Assembly (NCBI GenBank): GCA_016219175.1
Contig: JACRCD010000010.1
Location: forward strand, 1-37,008
Reading direction: 5' to 3'
Origin: Deltaproteobacteria bacterium
GTDB lineage: Bacteria > Desulfobacterota > Desulfobulbia > Desulfobulbales > SURF-16
Length of the DNA stretch: 37,008 nucleotides
Program-made: the position numbers and the translations under genes
Notes under the pieces: generated by a model
Databases searched by the model: none
Told to the model about the DNA's origin: nothing
Seen by the model: the letters and a program-made list of their open reading frames with translations, nothing else
Shown here: piece after piece, positions 7,863 to 15,407 of the stretch
How the letters are laid out: each line of letters starts with the position of its first letter
Numbering within the stretch: position 1 is the stretch's first letter

Positions 7863-9059
7863 TTAAAATTCCAGGGCAAGCTGCGTGGTGATCATATTCG
7901 CCTCCCCGCCGCTGCCGCCCTCTTTTTCCCTGTAATCCTCATCAAAGACATACTCAAGCGCCAGGAAAAGATGCGAAGTCAGGGCAATGGTGGCTGAGGT
8001 CAGATAACGGTCTGACGGTAATCCCATGTTCGCGGCCTCCATGGTTTTCTGGTAGCCCAGGGCGAAAACGGTTTCCCGTTCCATAATCTGGGCGGTATAT
8101 GACGCTTCCAGCTGCCAGGCTTCCGGTTTCGCGCCCTTGCCCTGGTAGGGTAGCTCGCGTACAGCAAAACGATCAAGAACGCCGATATATTCCGCAAACA
8201 AGGCAAACGGGCCGCGGCTGAGTTGCAGATGGGTGCCCAAGCCGGGCGCATAATCGTAAATCCCATCGCTGCCCCGGCTTGCCAAGGCATCGCTTAACCC
8301 GTCGGAATCGGCCAGATTGTTGATGTAATCAATCCCCATTTCCAGGCTGATCATATCTCCTTCAAGAAGATAATCCAAGCTGGCGCCGAAATTGTCAATA
8401 GCCCTTTTTTCCCCTGTTTTGTCCATATCCCCGTTAAAGGCATAGATGGACCAGGAGAAACCACCGTATTCCATCCCGGCCACCACGGCTGTCTCCCGGC
8501 TTTCGCCGAGCGCCAGGGTAAGGGGATCCTGGATCATATTGGTGGCATACAGGCCGAACGGCACGTAAAGTTTGCCGATGTTCAGGAAAAGTGGATTTTT
8601 AAGCGGATTGCCGAGGGAGATGACCGCCTCGTCCACCTCAACAGGCTCGGTATTGTTTTCTTCCCACAACAAAAGCAGGTGACCATTCAGCCAGTCCCGG
8701 GGGCGCAGGTGCAGATCAAGCTCCACCGTGGAAAGGGTGAGATCGCTTTCCTTTTCGCCTGCATAGCCGTCGAGTCTAAAGGCCTCGATCTCAATCAAAC
8801 CGCTGAAATTCAGATAATCACGGATGCCGGCCAGCAAGCCGTCTTTTCCCTCTCTCTGTTTTGCCGGAGCGTTTTGCCGCACCAGCTGCTCCTCGCCAGT
8901 CCGCGACCCTTCTTCAACTTGACCCCAGTTATGTTTATCGATTTCCCCCGTACCGGGGCGATTCTCAGCTCCCCGGACATTGACCGGCGAGACGGTTGCC
9001 AGAAGCGCGGCTGTGCCCATGAGCAGCAGCCCTTTTTGTGTCCATGATTCTATTGACAT
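7863..9059 (-). CDS. outer-membrane porin, LbtU-type siderophore/iron porin family
   Basis: A 398-residue outer-membrane protein. The start at MSIESWTQK has GAGGAAAAATA upstream. A signal peptide (residues about 9-30) is followed by a charged Gln/Glu/Lys-rich segment (about 32-75). Then comes a long run of alternating amphipathic strands (for example FSGLIEIEAF, LSTVELDLHL, MEYGGFSWSIYAF) and a C-terminal Phe (TTQLALEF), the usual barrel-assembly signal. The pattern fits the LbtU family, named for a legiobactin receptor in Legionella and common beside iron systems in Desulfobacterota. The preceding gene is feoB, 130 nt away across a strong hairpin; the next is the DmeF-like pump. Substrate is inferred only from context. 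Confidence 0.78.
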   Translation of the reverse strand: MSIESWTQKGLLLMGTAALLATVSPVNVRGAENRPGTGEIDKHNWGQVEEGSRTGEEQLVRQNAPAKQREGKDGLLAGIRDYLNFSGLIEIEAFRLDGYAGEKESDLTLSTVELDLHLRPRDWLNGHLLLLWEENNTEPVEVDEAVISLGNPLKNPLFLNIGKLYVPFGLYATNMIQDPLTLALGESRETAVVAGMEYGGFSWSIYAFNGDMDKTGEKRAIDNFGASLDYLLEGDMISLEMGIDYINNLADSDGLSDALASRGSDGIYDYAPGLGTHLQLSRGPFALFAEYIGVLDRFAVRELPYQGKGAKPEAWQLEASYTAQIMERETVFALGYQKTMEAANMGLPSDRYLTSATIALTSHLFLALEYVFDEDYREKEGGSGGEANMITTQLALEF

Positions 9060-9076
9060 TATTTTTCCTCTTTTAT

Positions 9077-9128
9077 ATGAAAGTCGACGGTGCTCGAAAC
9101 TGCCCAAGCCGGAGCGCCGGACTTTCAT
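9077..9128 (-). promoter_or_regulatory. long stem-loop in the porin leader between feoB and porin
   Basis: Outer arms ATGAAAGT (9077-9084) and ACTTTCAT (9121-9128) pair perfectly. Inner arms CGGTGCTC (9088-9095) and GAGCGCCG (9112-9119) pair with one G-U wobble, leaving a 16-nt loop. It starts 18 nt upstream of the porin ATG. There is no T tract on the sense strand, so it is not a simple terminator. A role in RNA processing, stability or attenuation between feoB and the porin is inferred. Confidence 0.5.
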
Positions 9129-9189
9129 GGTTCGTTGTGTCTGGCCAGCCTGGTCCAGCCATGCTGGTTAGCAGTTTATCGAAACGCCT

Positions 9190-11493
9190 TCAGCCTCGGG
9201 CAAGGACCAGTGAGCCGAGCTGGTAAACGGCTGTTGCCAGGCTGAAGGCGAAGACGGTATTGAAGGCCATGGAGAACAATCCCCATTTCCAGGAACCGCT
9301 CTCCCGCACGATGCAGACCACGGTCACGAAGCAGGGCGCGTAAAACATGATGAAAACGATGAGGGCCATGGCCTTCAAGGGGCTCCAGTCAGGGGATGCG
9401 GCCAGGGTGTCCGCCAGGGACGTTGTTTCTTCCGGATCGATCTCGCCCAGTGAATAGGCCGTCCCCAGGGTTGACACCACGACCTCCTTGGCGGCAAATC
9501 CACCCACCAGGGCGATGTTCGTGCGCCAGTCAAAACCGGCCAGCCAGCTTATCTTTTCAAGGGCGGTACCGATACGGCCGGCAAACGATTGACGCAGCGC
9601 CAGACCGGCCTGGGCCGCTTCAATCCGGGCCAGTTCTTCCTTGAGTTGCAGGGCGTCCGGGCCGGTAACCTCGTCTGCTTCCGCAACCAGCGCGATGACC
9701 TCCGGGGCATACATCCCCAGGGTGGCGGCTCTTTGTTCAATAAATTTTTCTTTCTCAGTCGCGGAAAGGCCGGGAAAGGTCATCATCGCCCACAGCAGTA
9801 TGGAAATGGCGAGAATGACGGTGCCCGCTTTTCTGATGTATTGCCAGGTCCGTTCCCAGGTATGGATAAATAGCCCTCTTAAGGTTGGCAGCCGATATGG
9901 CGGCAGCTCCATGACAAAGGGGGTTGATGCGCCGCGCAGGATGGTGGAGCGCAGCAGTTTGGCGACCAGCAGCGCCACAACCCAGGCCAGCAGGGTAAAA
10001 CCGAGCAGGAATTGCGCCTGATTTGCCGCAAAAAAGGCGCTGGTCAACAGGATCAGCACCGGCAATTTTGCCCCGCAGTTCATAAAAGGCGCGGTAAGAA
10101 TGGTGGCCAGCCGTTCCCGGGGGGAGCGCAGGGTGCGAGTGGCCATGACGCCGGGCACGGCGCAGCCGCCGGCAATACCGCCGGATATGATGTAGGACAT
10201 GACGGAATTGCCGTGCAGCCCAAAGGTGCTGAAAACCTTGTCCATCATGAAGGCGACCCTGGCCAGGTAGCCTGAATCTTCAAGAACCGCGATGCCGAGA
10301 AACATGAACATGATGATGGGCACGAAGCCGATGACGCCGCCGACCCCGTCGATGATCCCTGAGATAACAAGCGATTTAAGCAATCCGTCCGCTAACAGGG
10401 TGTCGGCCATCCCGCCAAGCCAGCTGAACAAAGATTCCAGCCATGAAACCGGAATCTCGCTGAAGGTAAAGGAAAACTGATAGAGCCCGAAGAGGATGGC
10501 AAACATCAGCAGAGGGCCGATAAGACGATTGGTCAGCACCTGGTCGATCTTGTCCGAGAGATACAGGCGCTCGGTATCATGTTGCCGGTTCATCACGCCC
10601 TGGCGCAGCAGGGACTTGATGTAGCCGTATCGTTGATCGGCAATGATCCCTTCCGGATAGGAGCCGACCGTTTGTTGCAGATGGCCGGTCAGCTCGCGAA
10701 CGGACCTCTCCAGTTCCTCGGCAAGCCGCGGGTTGATCCGCCTTCCTTTTTCCATGACTTGCGCATCGTTTTCCAGATATTTGAGGGCAAGCCAACGCGC
10801 CGGGCAGGTTTCGTTCAGGAAGCCGTTTTGCTCAATTTTTTCCGTCATGCCGGCCAGCATGCTGTCGATGTGCTCGCCATAGGAGATGCGCCAGGTTTCC
10901 CGGACCTCTCCCGCGCGGTCAATCGCTTCCGCCACTGCTGCCATGAGCGCGTCCTTGCCCTTGCCGGAACGGGCAATGACAGGCACCACGGGCACCCCGA
11001 TCAGTTGCGAAAGTTTGTCCGCATCAATGGTAATGCCGCGCTGCCTGGCGACATCCATCATATTCAGGGCGATAATGGTCGGGATGCCCATTTCCAGAAA
11101 CTGACAGGTCAGGTAGAGATTGCGTTCCAGATTTGAGGCGTCCGTGACATTGATAACCACCCGCGGCTTTTCATTGACCAGATAGTCACGGGCCACAATC
11201 TCTTCCTGCGAGTAGGCGGTGAGGGAATAGGCGCCGGGCAGGTCGATAATCTTGATGTCACGCTCTCCATGCCGGCTCCATCCTTCTTTTTTTTCAACAG
11301 TAACGCCCGGATAATTGCCGACATGCTGCCGGGCTCCGGTCAGGGTGTTAAAAAGGGTGGTTTTCCCCGAGTTGGGGTTGCCGGCCAGGGCGATGCGCAT
11401 GTCTTGCTTTTTGTTTATCGAAGCAGGACCTCGCGCCGCAGGGACAACCTTGCCGAAAAACTGCGCTCTATCTTCTACTGCCAGTGCTTTCAT
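9190..11493 (-). CDS. feoB: ferrous iron transporter FeoB
   Basis: A 767-residue inner-membrane Fe(II) importer. An N-terminal G domain starts after a 31-residue extension: P-loop GNPNSGKTT (about 38-46), G2 region VGNYPGVTVEKK, G3 DLPGAYSL, G4 NMMD. It is followed by the FeoB helical domain (about 200-290) and a membrane region with two nucleoside-gate-like repeats (GGVIGFVPIIMFMF; GCAVPGVMATRTL; NCGAKLPV). The start at 11493 has AGAGGA upstream; an internal Met just before the G domain lacks a ribosome site. It follows feoA by 22 nt. Length and domain order are normal. The C-terminus (SLATAVYQLGSLVLARG) lacks the Cys-rich FeoC-like tail seen in some species. Confidence 0.96.
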   Translation of the reverse strand: MKALAVEDRAQFFGKVVPAARGPASINKKQDMRIALAGNPNSGKTTLFNTLTGARQHVGNYPGVTVEKKEGWSRHGERDIKIIDLPGAYSLTAYSQEEIVARDYLVNEKPRVVINVTDASNLERNLYLTCQFLEMGIPTIIALNMMDVARQRGITIDADKLSQLIGVPVVPVIARSGKGKDALMAAVAEAIDRAGEVRETWRISYGEHIDSMLAGMTEKIEQNGFLNETCPARWLALKYLENDAQVMEKGRRINPRLAEELERSVRELTGHLQQTVGSYPEGIIADQRYGYIKSLLRQGVMNRQHDTERLYLSDKIDQVLTNRLIGPLLMFAILFGLYQFSFTFSEIPVSWLESLFSWLGGMADTLLADGLLKSLVISGIIDGVGGVIGFVPIIMFMFLGIAVLEDSGYLARVAFMMDKVFSTFGLHGNSVMSYIISGGIAGGCAVPGVMATRTLRSPRERLATILTAPFMNCGAKLPVLILLTSAFFAANQAQFLLGFTLLAWVVALLVAKLLRSTILRGASTPFVMELPPYRLPTLRGLFIHTWERTWQYIRKAGTVILAISILLWAMMTFPGLSATEKEKFIEQRAATLGMYAPEVIALVAEADEVTGPDALQLKEELARIEAAQAGLALRQSFAGRIGTALEKISWLAGFDWRTNIALVGGFAAKEVVVSTLGTAYSLGEIDPEETTSLADTLAASPDWSPLKAMALIVFIMFYAPCFVTVVCIVRESGSWKWGLFSMAFNTVFAFSLATAVYQLGSLVLARG

Positions 11494-11515
11494 AATGAAT
11501 CCTCTTTGTCATCCG

Positions 11516-11830
11516 TTAATCAACTTCCATGAAAATGGTGTCCGCCTCGTTATTACGTAAGGTCAGGGTGCCTCCCATGACCCGCAGGGCTACAGGGTCT
11601 TTTAAGGGGGCTTTGCCGTGCATGGTGACCACGGTCCCCGGAATGAGACCCAGCTCGCGGATACGCCGGCCGAGATCACCGGTTGCGCTGATCGATTTTA
11701 TTGTGCCGGTTTGATTCTTTTGCATCTGCCGCAATACGATGGTGCGGAGCGTGTTTTTTTCTCCCGCGCCGGAATCGGGCAAATTGGCTTTACGATTCAT
11801 TTCGGATTGGTTTTGGGTCTGGCGGCTCAT
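11516..11830 (-). CDS. feoA: FeoA-type SH3-fold iron transport partner
   Basis: A 104-residue cytosolic protein required for FeoB function. The SH3-like FeoA domain occupies about residues 38-103: GTIKSISATGDLGRRIRELGL, GTVVTMHGKAPLKDPVALRVMG, and a final beta strand. The first 35 residues are a polar extension (SRQTQNQSEMNRKA) not needed for the domain; an internal Met at residue 11 is an alternative start. AGGAGCC lies upstream of the ATG at 11830. It is 22 nt before feoB on the same strand, so translation is probably coupled. The promoter should lie between this gene and the repeat at 11932-12020. Confidence 0.93.
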   Translation of the reverse strand: MSRQTQNQSEMNRKANLPDSGAGEKNTLRTIVLRQMQKNQTGTIKSISATGDLGRRIRELGLIPGTVVTMHGKAPLKDPVALRVMGGTLTLRNNEADTIFMEVD

Positions 11831-11905
11831 TTTTTTGGCTCCTGTTGCTGGTGATGTGTAGTAGGCTTCGAAAAGTATAAGGGTTCCCTAACTGGTTTGG
11901 TAAAA

Positions 11906-11924
11906 AAAATTCCTTAGAAATTTT
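11906..11924. promoter_or_regulatory. imperfect 19-bp palindrome upstream of feoA
   Basis: AAAATTCCTTAGAAATTTT is symmetric at most positions and lies 76-94 bp upstream of the feoA start. It does not match the Fur consensus. It could be an operator for a different iron or redox regulator, or simply AT-rich promoter DNA. Confidence 0.25.
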
Positions 11925-11931
11925 AGCATAA

Positions 11932-12020
11932 CCGGTGGGCACGATAAACCCGCGCCCACCTTGCGCGGTCTAATGATTGTGTCAGGTGCTGAGCGCAACG
12001 GTTGTTTTGTTGCGCACGCG
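11932..12020. repeat. interspersed double-palindrome repeat, copy 3
   Basis: GGTGGGC (11934-11940) pairs with GCCCACC (11954-11960). GCGCAAC (11993-11999) pairs with GTTGCGC (12009-12015). This is the same two-hairpin design as the copies at 6641 and 6762, but with the two hairpins in the opposite order. It lies between the MarR gene and feoA. Confidence 0.65.
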
Positions 12021-12077
12021 GTTGAAAACCAGGACCGGAAGTCCGATGGTATCGTTATAAAAAGTGAGAAAGCGGGG

Positions 12078-12491
12078 TCAGATAACCTGATTTATTTTTT
12101 CCAGTATCGCTTCAAGCTGTCTGTTCTCTTCTTCGGTCAGATGGAGCATGATTTCCTCGGTGAGTTGGGAATGCAGGCGGTTATGTTCAAGAAAATAGGT
12201 ATTGCCTTTCGGGGTTAATTCGACAACCAGGGAGCGTCTGTCGCTTTCGTGCTGTTTGCGCTCGATGAGTTCCTTTTTGACAAGTTTATCGACCACGACG
12301 GTCAAGCTGCCGGTGGTAACCCCCATTTTTTCGGACAGTTCCTTCATGCGTAACGTCTTATGCCAGCCGAGGATCTCGATGATGTGCATCTGGGACAGCG
12401 TTAATTCATTTTCTCTGACAATGCCGTGCTCCCAGGAGGAGAGCTTTTCAAAAAATTCGATAATCAGATGGTTCAGTTTATTTTTATCCAT
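12078..12491 (-). CDS. MarR family transcriptional regulator
   Basis: A 137-residue winged-helix regulator of normal MarR length. A dimerisation helix at the N-terminus (LIIEFFEKLSSWE) leads to the helix-turn-helix (LRMKELSEKMGVTTGSLTVVVDKL, roughly residues 46-70). Next is the wing with the conserved D-R-R of the family (ERKQHESDRRSLVVELTPKG), then C-terminal helices (LTEEENRQLEAILEKI). No Cys is present, so redox sensing by thiol is unlikely. A perfect palindrome at 12532-12548, about 40 bp upstream of its start, suggests autoregulation. It is co-directional with feoAB, 247 bp upstream with a repeat between, so control of the iron genes is plausible but unproved. Confidence 0.9.
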   Translation of the reverse strand: MDKNKLNHLIIEFFEKLSSWEHGIVRENELTLSQMHIIEILGWHKTLRMKELSEKMGVTTGSLTVVVDKLVKKELIERKQHESDRRSLVVELTPKGNTYFLEHNRLHSQLTEEIMLHLTEEENRQLEAILEKINQVI

Positions 12492-12531
12492 TGGCAGACG
12501 CCCCTTTTGTTTTGATTTTCAGTATTCATAA

Positions 12532-12548
12532 ATCAAAATAGTTTTGAT
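12532..12548. promoter_or_regulatory. perfect palindrome ATCAAAA-TAG-TTTTGAT, candidate MarR operator
   Basis: Seven-base arms separated by three bases (17 bp in total) lie 41-57 bp upstream of the MarR gene start, where the promoter should be. Size and AT-rich symmetry are typical of MarR-family operators. No second copy was seen at feoA. Confidence 0.55.
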
Positions 12549-12722
12549 GTCAAGATATTTTTAATTATGACTATCGGCGGAGACATTTTGCGACTGAAAC
12601 AGGAATCAGCGAAAAAAATGAAAGCGGTTGCTGCCAGGCTGGGGAAATGAGGAGAGAGGCGCGGCGGATAGTGTTGAACCTGCACGAATGTATTCGGAAA
12701 TTCGAAGAGGTGCGTGGGCGGG

Positions 12723-13172
12723 TTATGGCGTCAATCTTTCGATGGCAATGACAATGCCCTGCACGAACTCCACCCGGGCCACGGGATAGATCTCTTCCGT
12801 ATTGCGGTCCACCCAGACGTTGCGGTAGACGATGGAGCTCCTGCCCCTGTCGTCGTGCACGCGGACCGGGAGACTCATGCGGTCCGTCTGTCTGAGCAGT
12901 CTGCGGTTGGTGTAGGTCCAGACGGTGGCTTCCCCTTTATCTGTGGTGCGGATGAAGGTCTGGTCCGGGGAGCCCCAGGAGAGGTTGACCATCTCCTCGT
13001 TGAAACCGATGTCGATCTGGCCAAGGCTGATCTGCTCCTGAATGACCGGGCTGAAGTCGGCAAACAGTTCCTGGTTTTCGGCAATCCGTTGTTCGCGCAG
13101 GTGCTGGGCCGACATGCAGCCGGCCAGAGTCAGGCTGGCAATAAACGCAAAGATAAAGAAAATGTGTCTCAT
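12723..13172 (-). CDS. small lipoprotein, unknown function
   Basis: A 149-residue exported lipoprotein. The start at MRHIFFIFAF has GGGAGG upstream; the frame runs 52 codons further back into the preceding gene. The signal peptide ends in the lipobox LTLAGC, so Cys19 should be acylated. The mature part contains NLSWGSPDQTF...VWTYTNR, reminiscent of SmpA/BamE-like outer-membrane lipoproteins (a short lGxPd...W.Y pattern), followed by beta-rich sequence. It lies 58 nt after the MtrA-like selenoprotein gene on the same strand and may be the third gene of that unit. The functional link is inferred from position only. Confidence 0.75.
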   Translation of the reverse strand: MRHIFFIFAFIASLTLAGCMSAQHLREQRIAENQELFADFSPVIQEQISLGQIDIGFNEEMVNLSWGSPDQTFIRTTDKGEATVWTYTNRRLLRQTDRMSLPVRVHDDRGRSSIVYRNVWVDRNTEEIYPVARVEFVQGIVIAIERLTP

Positions 13173-13230
13173 CCTTATACCTCCCGCCGTCATGTGGATG
13201 TCCGGCAATGAAGGGTGATAACGAAATGCA

Positions 13231-14394
13231 TCAGCAGGTTTCTCCCTGGGCCCTGTCCTGGACGTATGGTGTGCCTGTCGCCAGGGAGTGCTCCGCCTTG
13301 GCGAGTTCCCGTCCGAGGTAGGCGGCATGATCCAGCCGGGAGACCAGCTTCATCTCCAGGAGGGTGGAGCAGATGGTGGCCGCATCCTGGCCCGCGACGA
13401 TATGCGCCAGCTGCCCGTTGTTGCGGTAATGCTCCACGTGCAGCGGGTTGGTTTTGCCCTGATCGGCCAGGATGACAAAGTAGCCGGCCGGATCAAGATG
13501 GAGCCGTTTTGCCGGACTTGCTTCGATGGTATCGACAAGGCGCACGCGCAGGCCATGGCTAAAGAATTCCGGCCGGGGCTCGGCCAGGGAAAGAATCGTC
13601 TTCTCGATCACGTTTTTGTCTACGCAGCCGGTCAGATCATGCACGGTTATCTGTTTCCGGAAATGTTCTGCCTCGGCCGGCAGGATATTTTTCAGCACGG
13701 GCCGGGCCCCGGCGGCCTCGATAATCCCGCGGCTTTCGTTTATGCCATGCATCTTTAATTTGATTAGGGCGTCAGCCGGCCGGTGCCCGGCTATCTCATC
13801 CCCGGTGATGACGAGATGCCGGATAAACGGGTTGCTGATCAGGTTTTTCACCACGTGCTCAACCCCGATGTTTTCCGTGGTCATGCGGCCGATGAGGCAG
13901 ATAGCGTTTGACCGGGCCGCAAAATCGAGCTCTTCGTAAGGGGCCTGGCCCAGCAGCAGCACGGCAATCCACGCCCGGGGATGCAGGACCAGGTAGTCGC
14001 CCGGCTGCACCGGCCATGACTCCGGAACAAAATCCGCCGGGGTGATGGTGGTGATGGAGGCCGGCTCAATCTCCTCCTGCTCCATGCTGGTAAGGAGATC
14101 CATCTTTTCATTGAAAACGTTGAAGGCCGGCACGGGCAAACAGGGGCTGCACCCCAGTCATTGGTGGAGATTGAGCGGGTTCGCCCCGGCAAGCCAGGAC
14201 TCGAAATCGCTTCTTATGCCGGAAAGCTCGGGCGTCCCGTGGGACCCGCCGATGTCGTTGATCCCGGCCAGAATGGCGGCCATCATATCCTGGTGGAGAC
14301 AGGCGCAGGTGCGGCAGCGCTCAAGTCCCATGATCTTGGTAAACTCCCGGTGGGCCGCTCTGATTGCGTTAATCTTTTCCGCGCGAATGTCCAT
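13231..14394 (-). CDS. MtrA-like corrinoid-protein homologue, predicted selenoprotein (Sec79)
   Basis: Two frames, 14394-14161 and 14157-13231, are in the same reading frame and separated only by one TGA (14160-14158). Read through as Sec they give 387 residues. Residues 1-78 include CRTCAC (27-32). The TGA falls in HQ-U-LGCSPCLP, giving U79, C82 and C85, a CxxCxxC-like cluster motif with Sec in first place. From about 130 the protein resembles subunit A of tetrahydromethanopterin S-methyltransferase: TENIGVEHVVKN, SNPFIRHLVITG, GHRPADALIKLK. The EH histidine (about 180) is a candidate corrinoid ligand. The C-terminal 90 residues look like the DUF4346 tail. GAGGA precedes the ATG, 11 nt after the methyltransferase stop. 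No start codon with a ribosome site exists after the TGA (only TTG at 14139), which argues against two separate genes. Confidence 0.78.
14119..14160 (-). promoter_or_regulatory. Sec79 UGA codon and weak SECIS candidate
   Basis: The UGA is at 14160-14158. A possible imperfect hairpin spans +17 to +39 after it (14141-14119), with a CGUGCC loop whose GU is at +25/+26. A second GC-rich hairpin, GGGG-UGCAG-CCCC, starts at +3. Neither is as clean as the elements of the neighbouring gene. Confidence 0.4.
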
Positions 14395-14405
14395 GAATCC
14401 TCTTT

Positions 14406-15320
14406 TTAAAGGGCTGCCGGTTTTCCACCCTTGAACAGGGCGCCGACTGTATAGGGCGAGGTGCGAAAACCCGTCAGGCCGGCCCAGGTAACGTCAATAA
14501 AACCGGCCTCCTTCATGAGCTGGAGCTGATCCCCGACCGGGACCGTGCCGCCGACTCAGTGGGACCAGGCTTCCGGGCTGCCTGTCATGTGGGGTGGCAG
14601 TTCCGTTTCCAGCACCACGTCGGCAAACCGCAATACGCCGCCTGGTTTTAAAACGCGGTAGATCTCCCGGAAGCATTGCTGCTTGCAGGGGGAAAGGTTG
14701 ATCACCCCGTTTGAGATAACCACATCAAAAAAGCTGTCCGCATAAGGCAGGTTTTCCGAATCCACCCGTCTGATCTCAAAATTTGTCAGCCCCGCGCAGG
14801 TGAGATTGACCCTGGCCCGTTGCACCATTTTTTCCGTCAGATCGACGCCGTAGGTCATGGCCTTTTCACCCGTGAGCAGACTCACGACATACATGTCAAA
14901 GCCTGCGCCGCAGCCGAAATCAAGCACCAAGGAGCCGGCCCGGATAGCGCCCAAGGAGAAGGGGTTGCCGACCCCGCAGAAGCTTTCCAGCAGAGCGGGA
15001 TGGGCTTTGGCAATGACCGCCGCGGCATAGCCCAGTTTCTCCGCGCCCTCCCGGCCGGTGGGATAAAGAAATTCGCCGGCGGGCGAAAGGGAGACCTGAT
15101 CATATCTGGCGCGGATCGCCTCTCGGATTTTTGCTGGGTCATGAACCGTCTGGGCGCCTGGCCCGGCGGTTGGCGTGATGCTTGCGGCCGATGAGCCGGG
15201 AGGGGTGGGAAAGGGGACCTTGTCCCAGGCGGAGGGCGTCCGGCAGCCGACGGCGCCGGTTGAAGGGGGTCAGCCCTTGGCCTGTGCCGGTTTTGTATCC
15301 TTATTCCCATTCCAAATCAT
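14406..15320 (-). CDS. ArsM-like SAM methyltransferase, predicted selenoprotein with Sec17 and Sec255
   Basis: One reading frame from ATG 15320 to TAA 14406 contains 304 codons with two internal TGAs (15272-15270 and 14558-14556). Visible parts: N-terminal thiol-type segment KG-U17-PPST...VGC26; linker; RYDQVS; FCGVGNPFSLG; SAM motif DFGCGAGFD (134-142); GVDLTEKM; NGVINLSPC; YRVLKPGG; then AWSH-U255-VGGT followed by a normal end, MKEAGFIDV...ALFKGGKP. In arsenite methyltransferases a conserved Cys occupies the place of U255 (C-[IV]-x-G-[AG]). The usual GCGNP Cys is shifted (FCGVGNP), so the substrate may not be arsenite. Between the first TGA and residue 123 there is no ATG, GTG or TTG, although conserved sequence begins well before that. 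This supports readthrough. The ribosome site (GAGGGGGG) is far from the ATG. Confidence 0.78.
14528..14558 (-). promoter_or_regulatory. Sec255 UGA codon with SECIS-like hairpin
   Basis: The UGA is at 14558-14556. GGUCCC (+12 to +17) pairs with GGGAUC, allowing one G-U (ending at +28), with loop GGUCG at +18 to +22. The E. coli fdhF SECIS has a GGUC loop at nearly the same distance. Hairpin position is 14544-14528. Confidence 0.65.
15240..15272 (-). promoter_or_regulatory. Sec17 UGA codon with SECIS-like hairpin
   Basis: The UGA is at 15272-15270. CCGGCGCC (+11 to +18) pairs with GGC-U-GCCGG (+22 to +30) to form eight base pairs with a single bulged U and a GUC loop at +19 to +21. Position, loop G-U and bulged U match the bacterial SECIS model. 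Hairpin position is 15259-15240. Confidence 0.65.
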
Positions 15321-15348
15321 ACGTTCAACTTTGTCCCCCCTCAATAAT

Positions 15349-15376
15349 GGTGGTGCACGGGCTCATCGTGCCCACC
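15349..15376. repeat. interspersed palindromic repeat, short copy
   Basis: GGTG-GT-GCACG and CGTGC-C-CACC form a hairpin around GGGCTCAT. The CACGGGCTCATCGTG core matches the second hairpin of the longer copies. It sits between the 67-residue gene and the methyltransferase gene, just upstream of the latter's start. Confidence 0.55.
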
Positions 15377-15407
15377 GGAAAGGATTTGATCGTCCCCCCG
15401 GCTTTAT

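Noticed and set aside
13231-13233. TGA stop of the MtrA-like gene read as another Sec (ETC-U-C)
   Set aside because: The family appears to end near YVQD; the frame after the stop runs into the lipoprotein gene in another frame and has no conserved sequence.
13231-15320. In-frame TGAs as simple pseudogene damage or sequencing error
   Set aside because: All interruptions are TGA, none TAA or TAG; frames are otherwise intact; UGA sites align with Cys-type positions, and three of the four recoding sites have SECIS-like hairpins.
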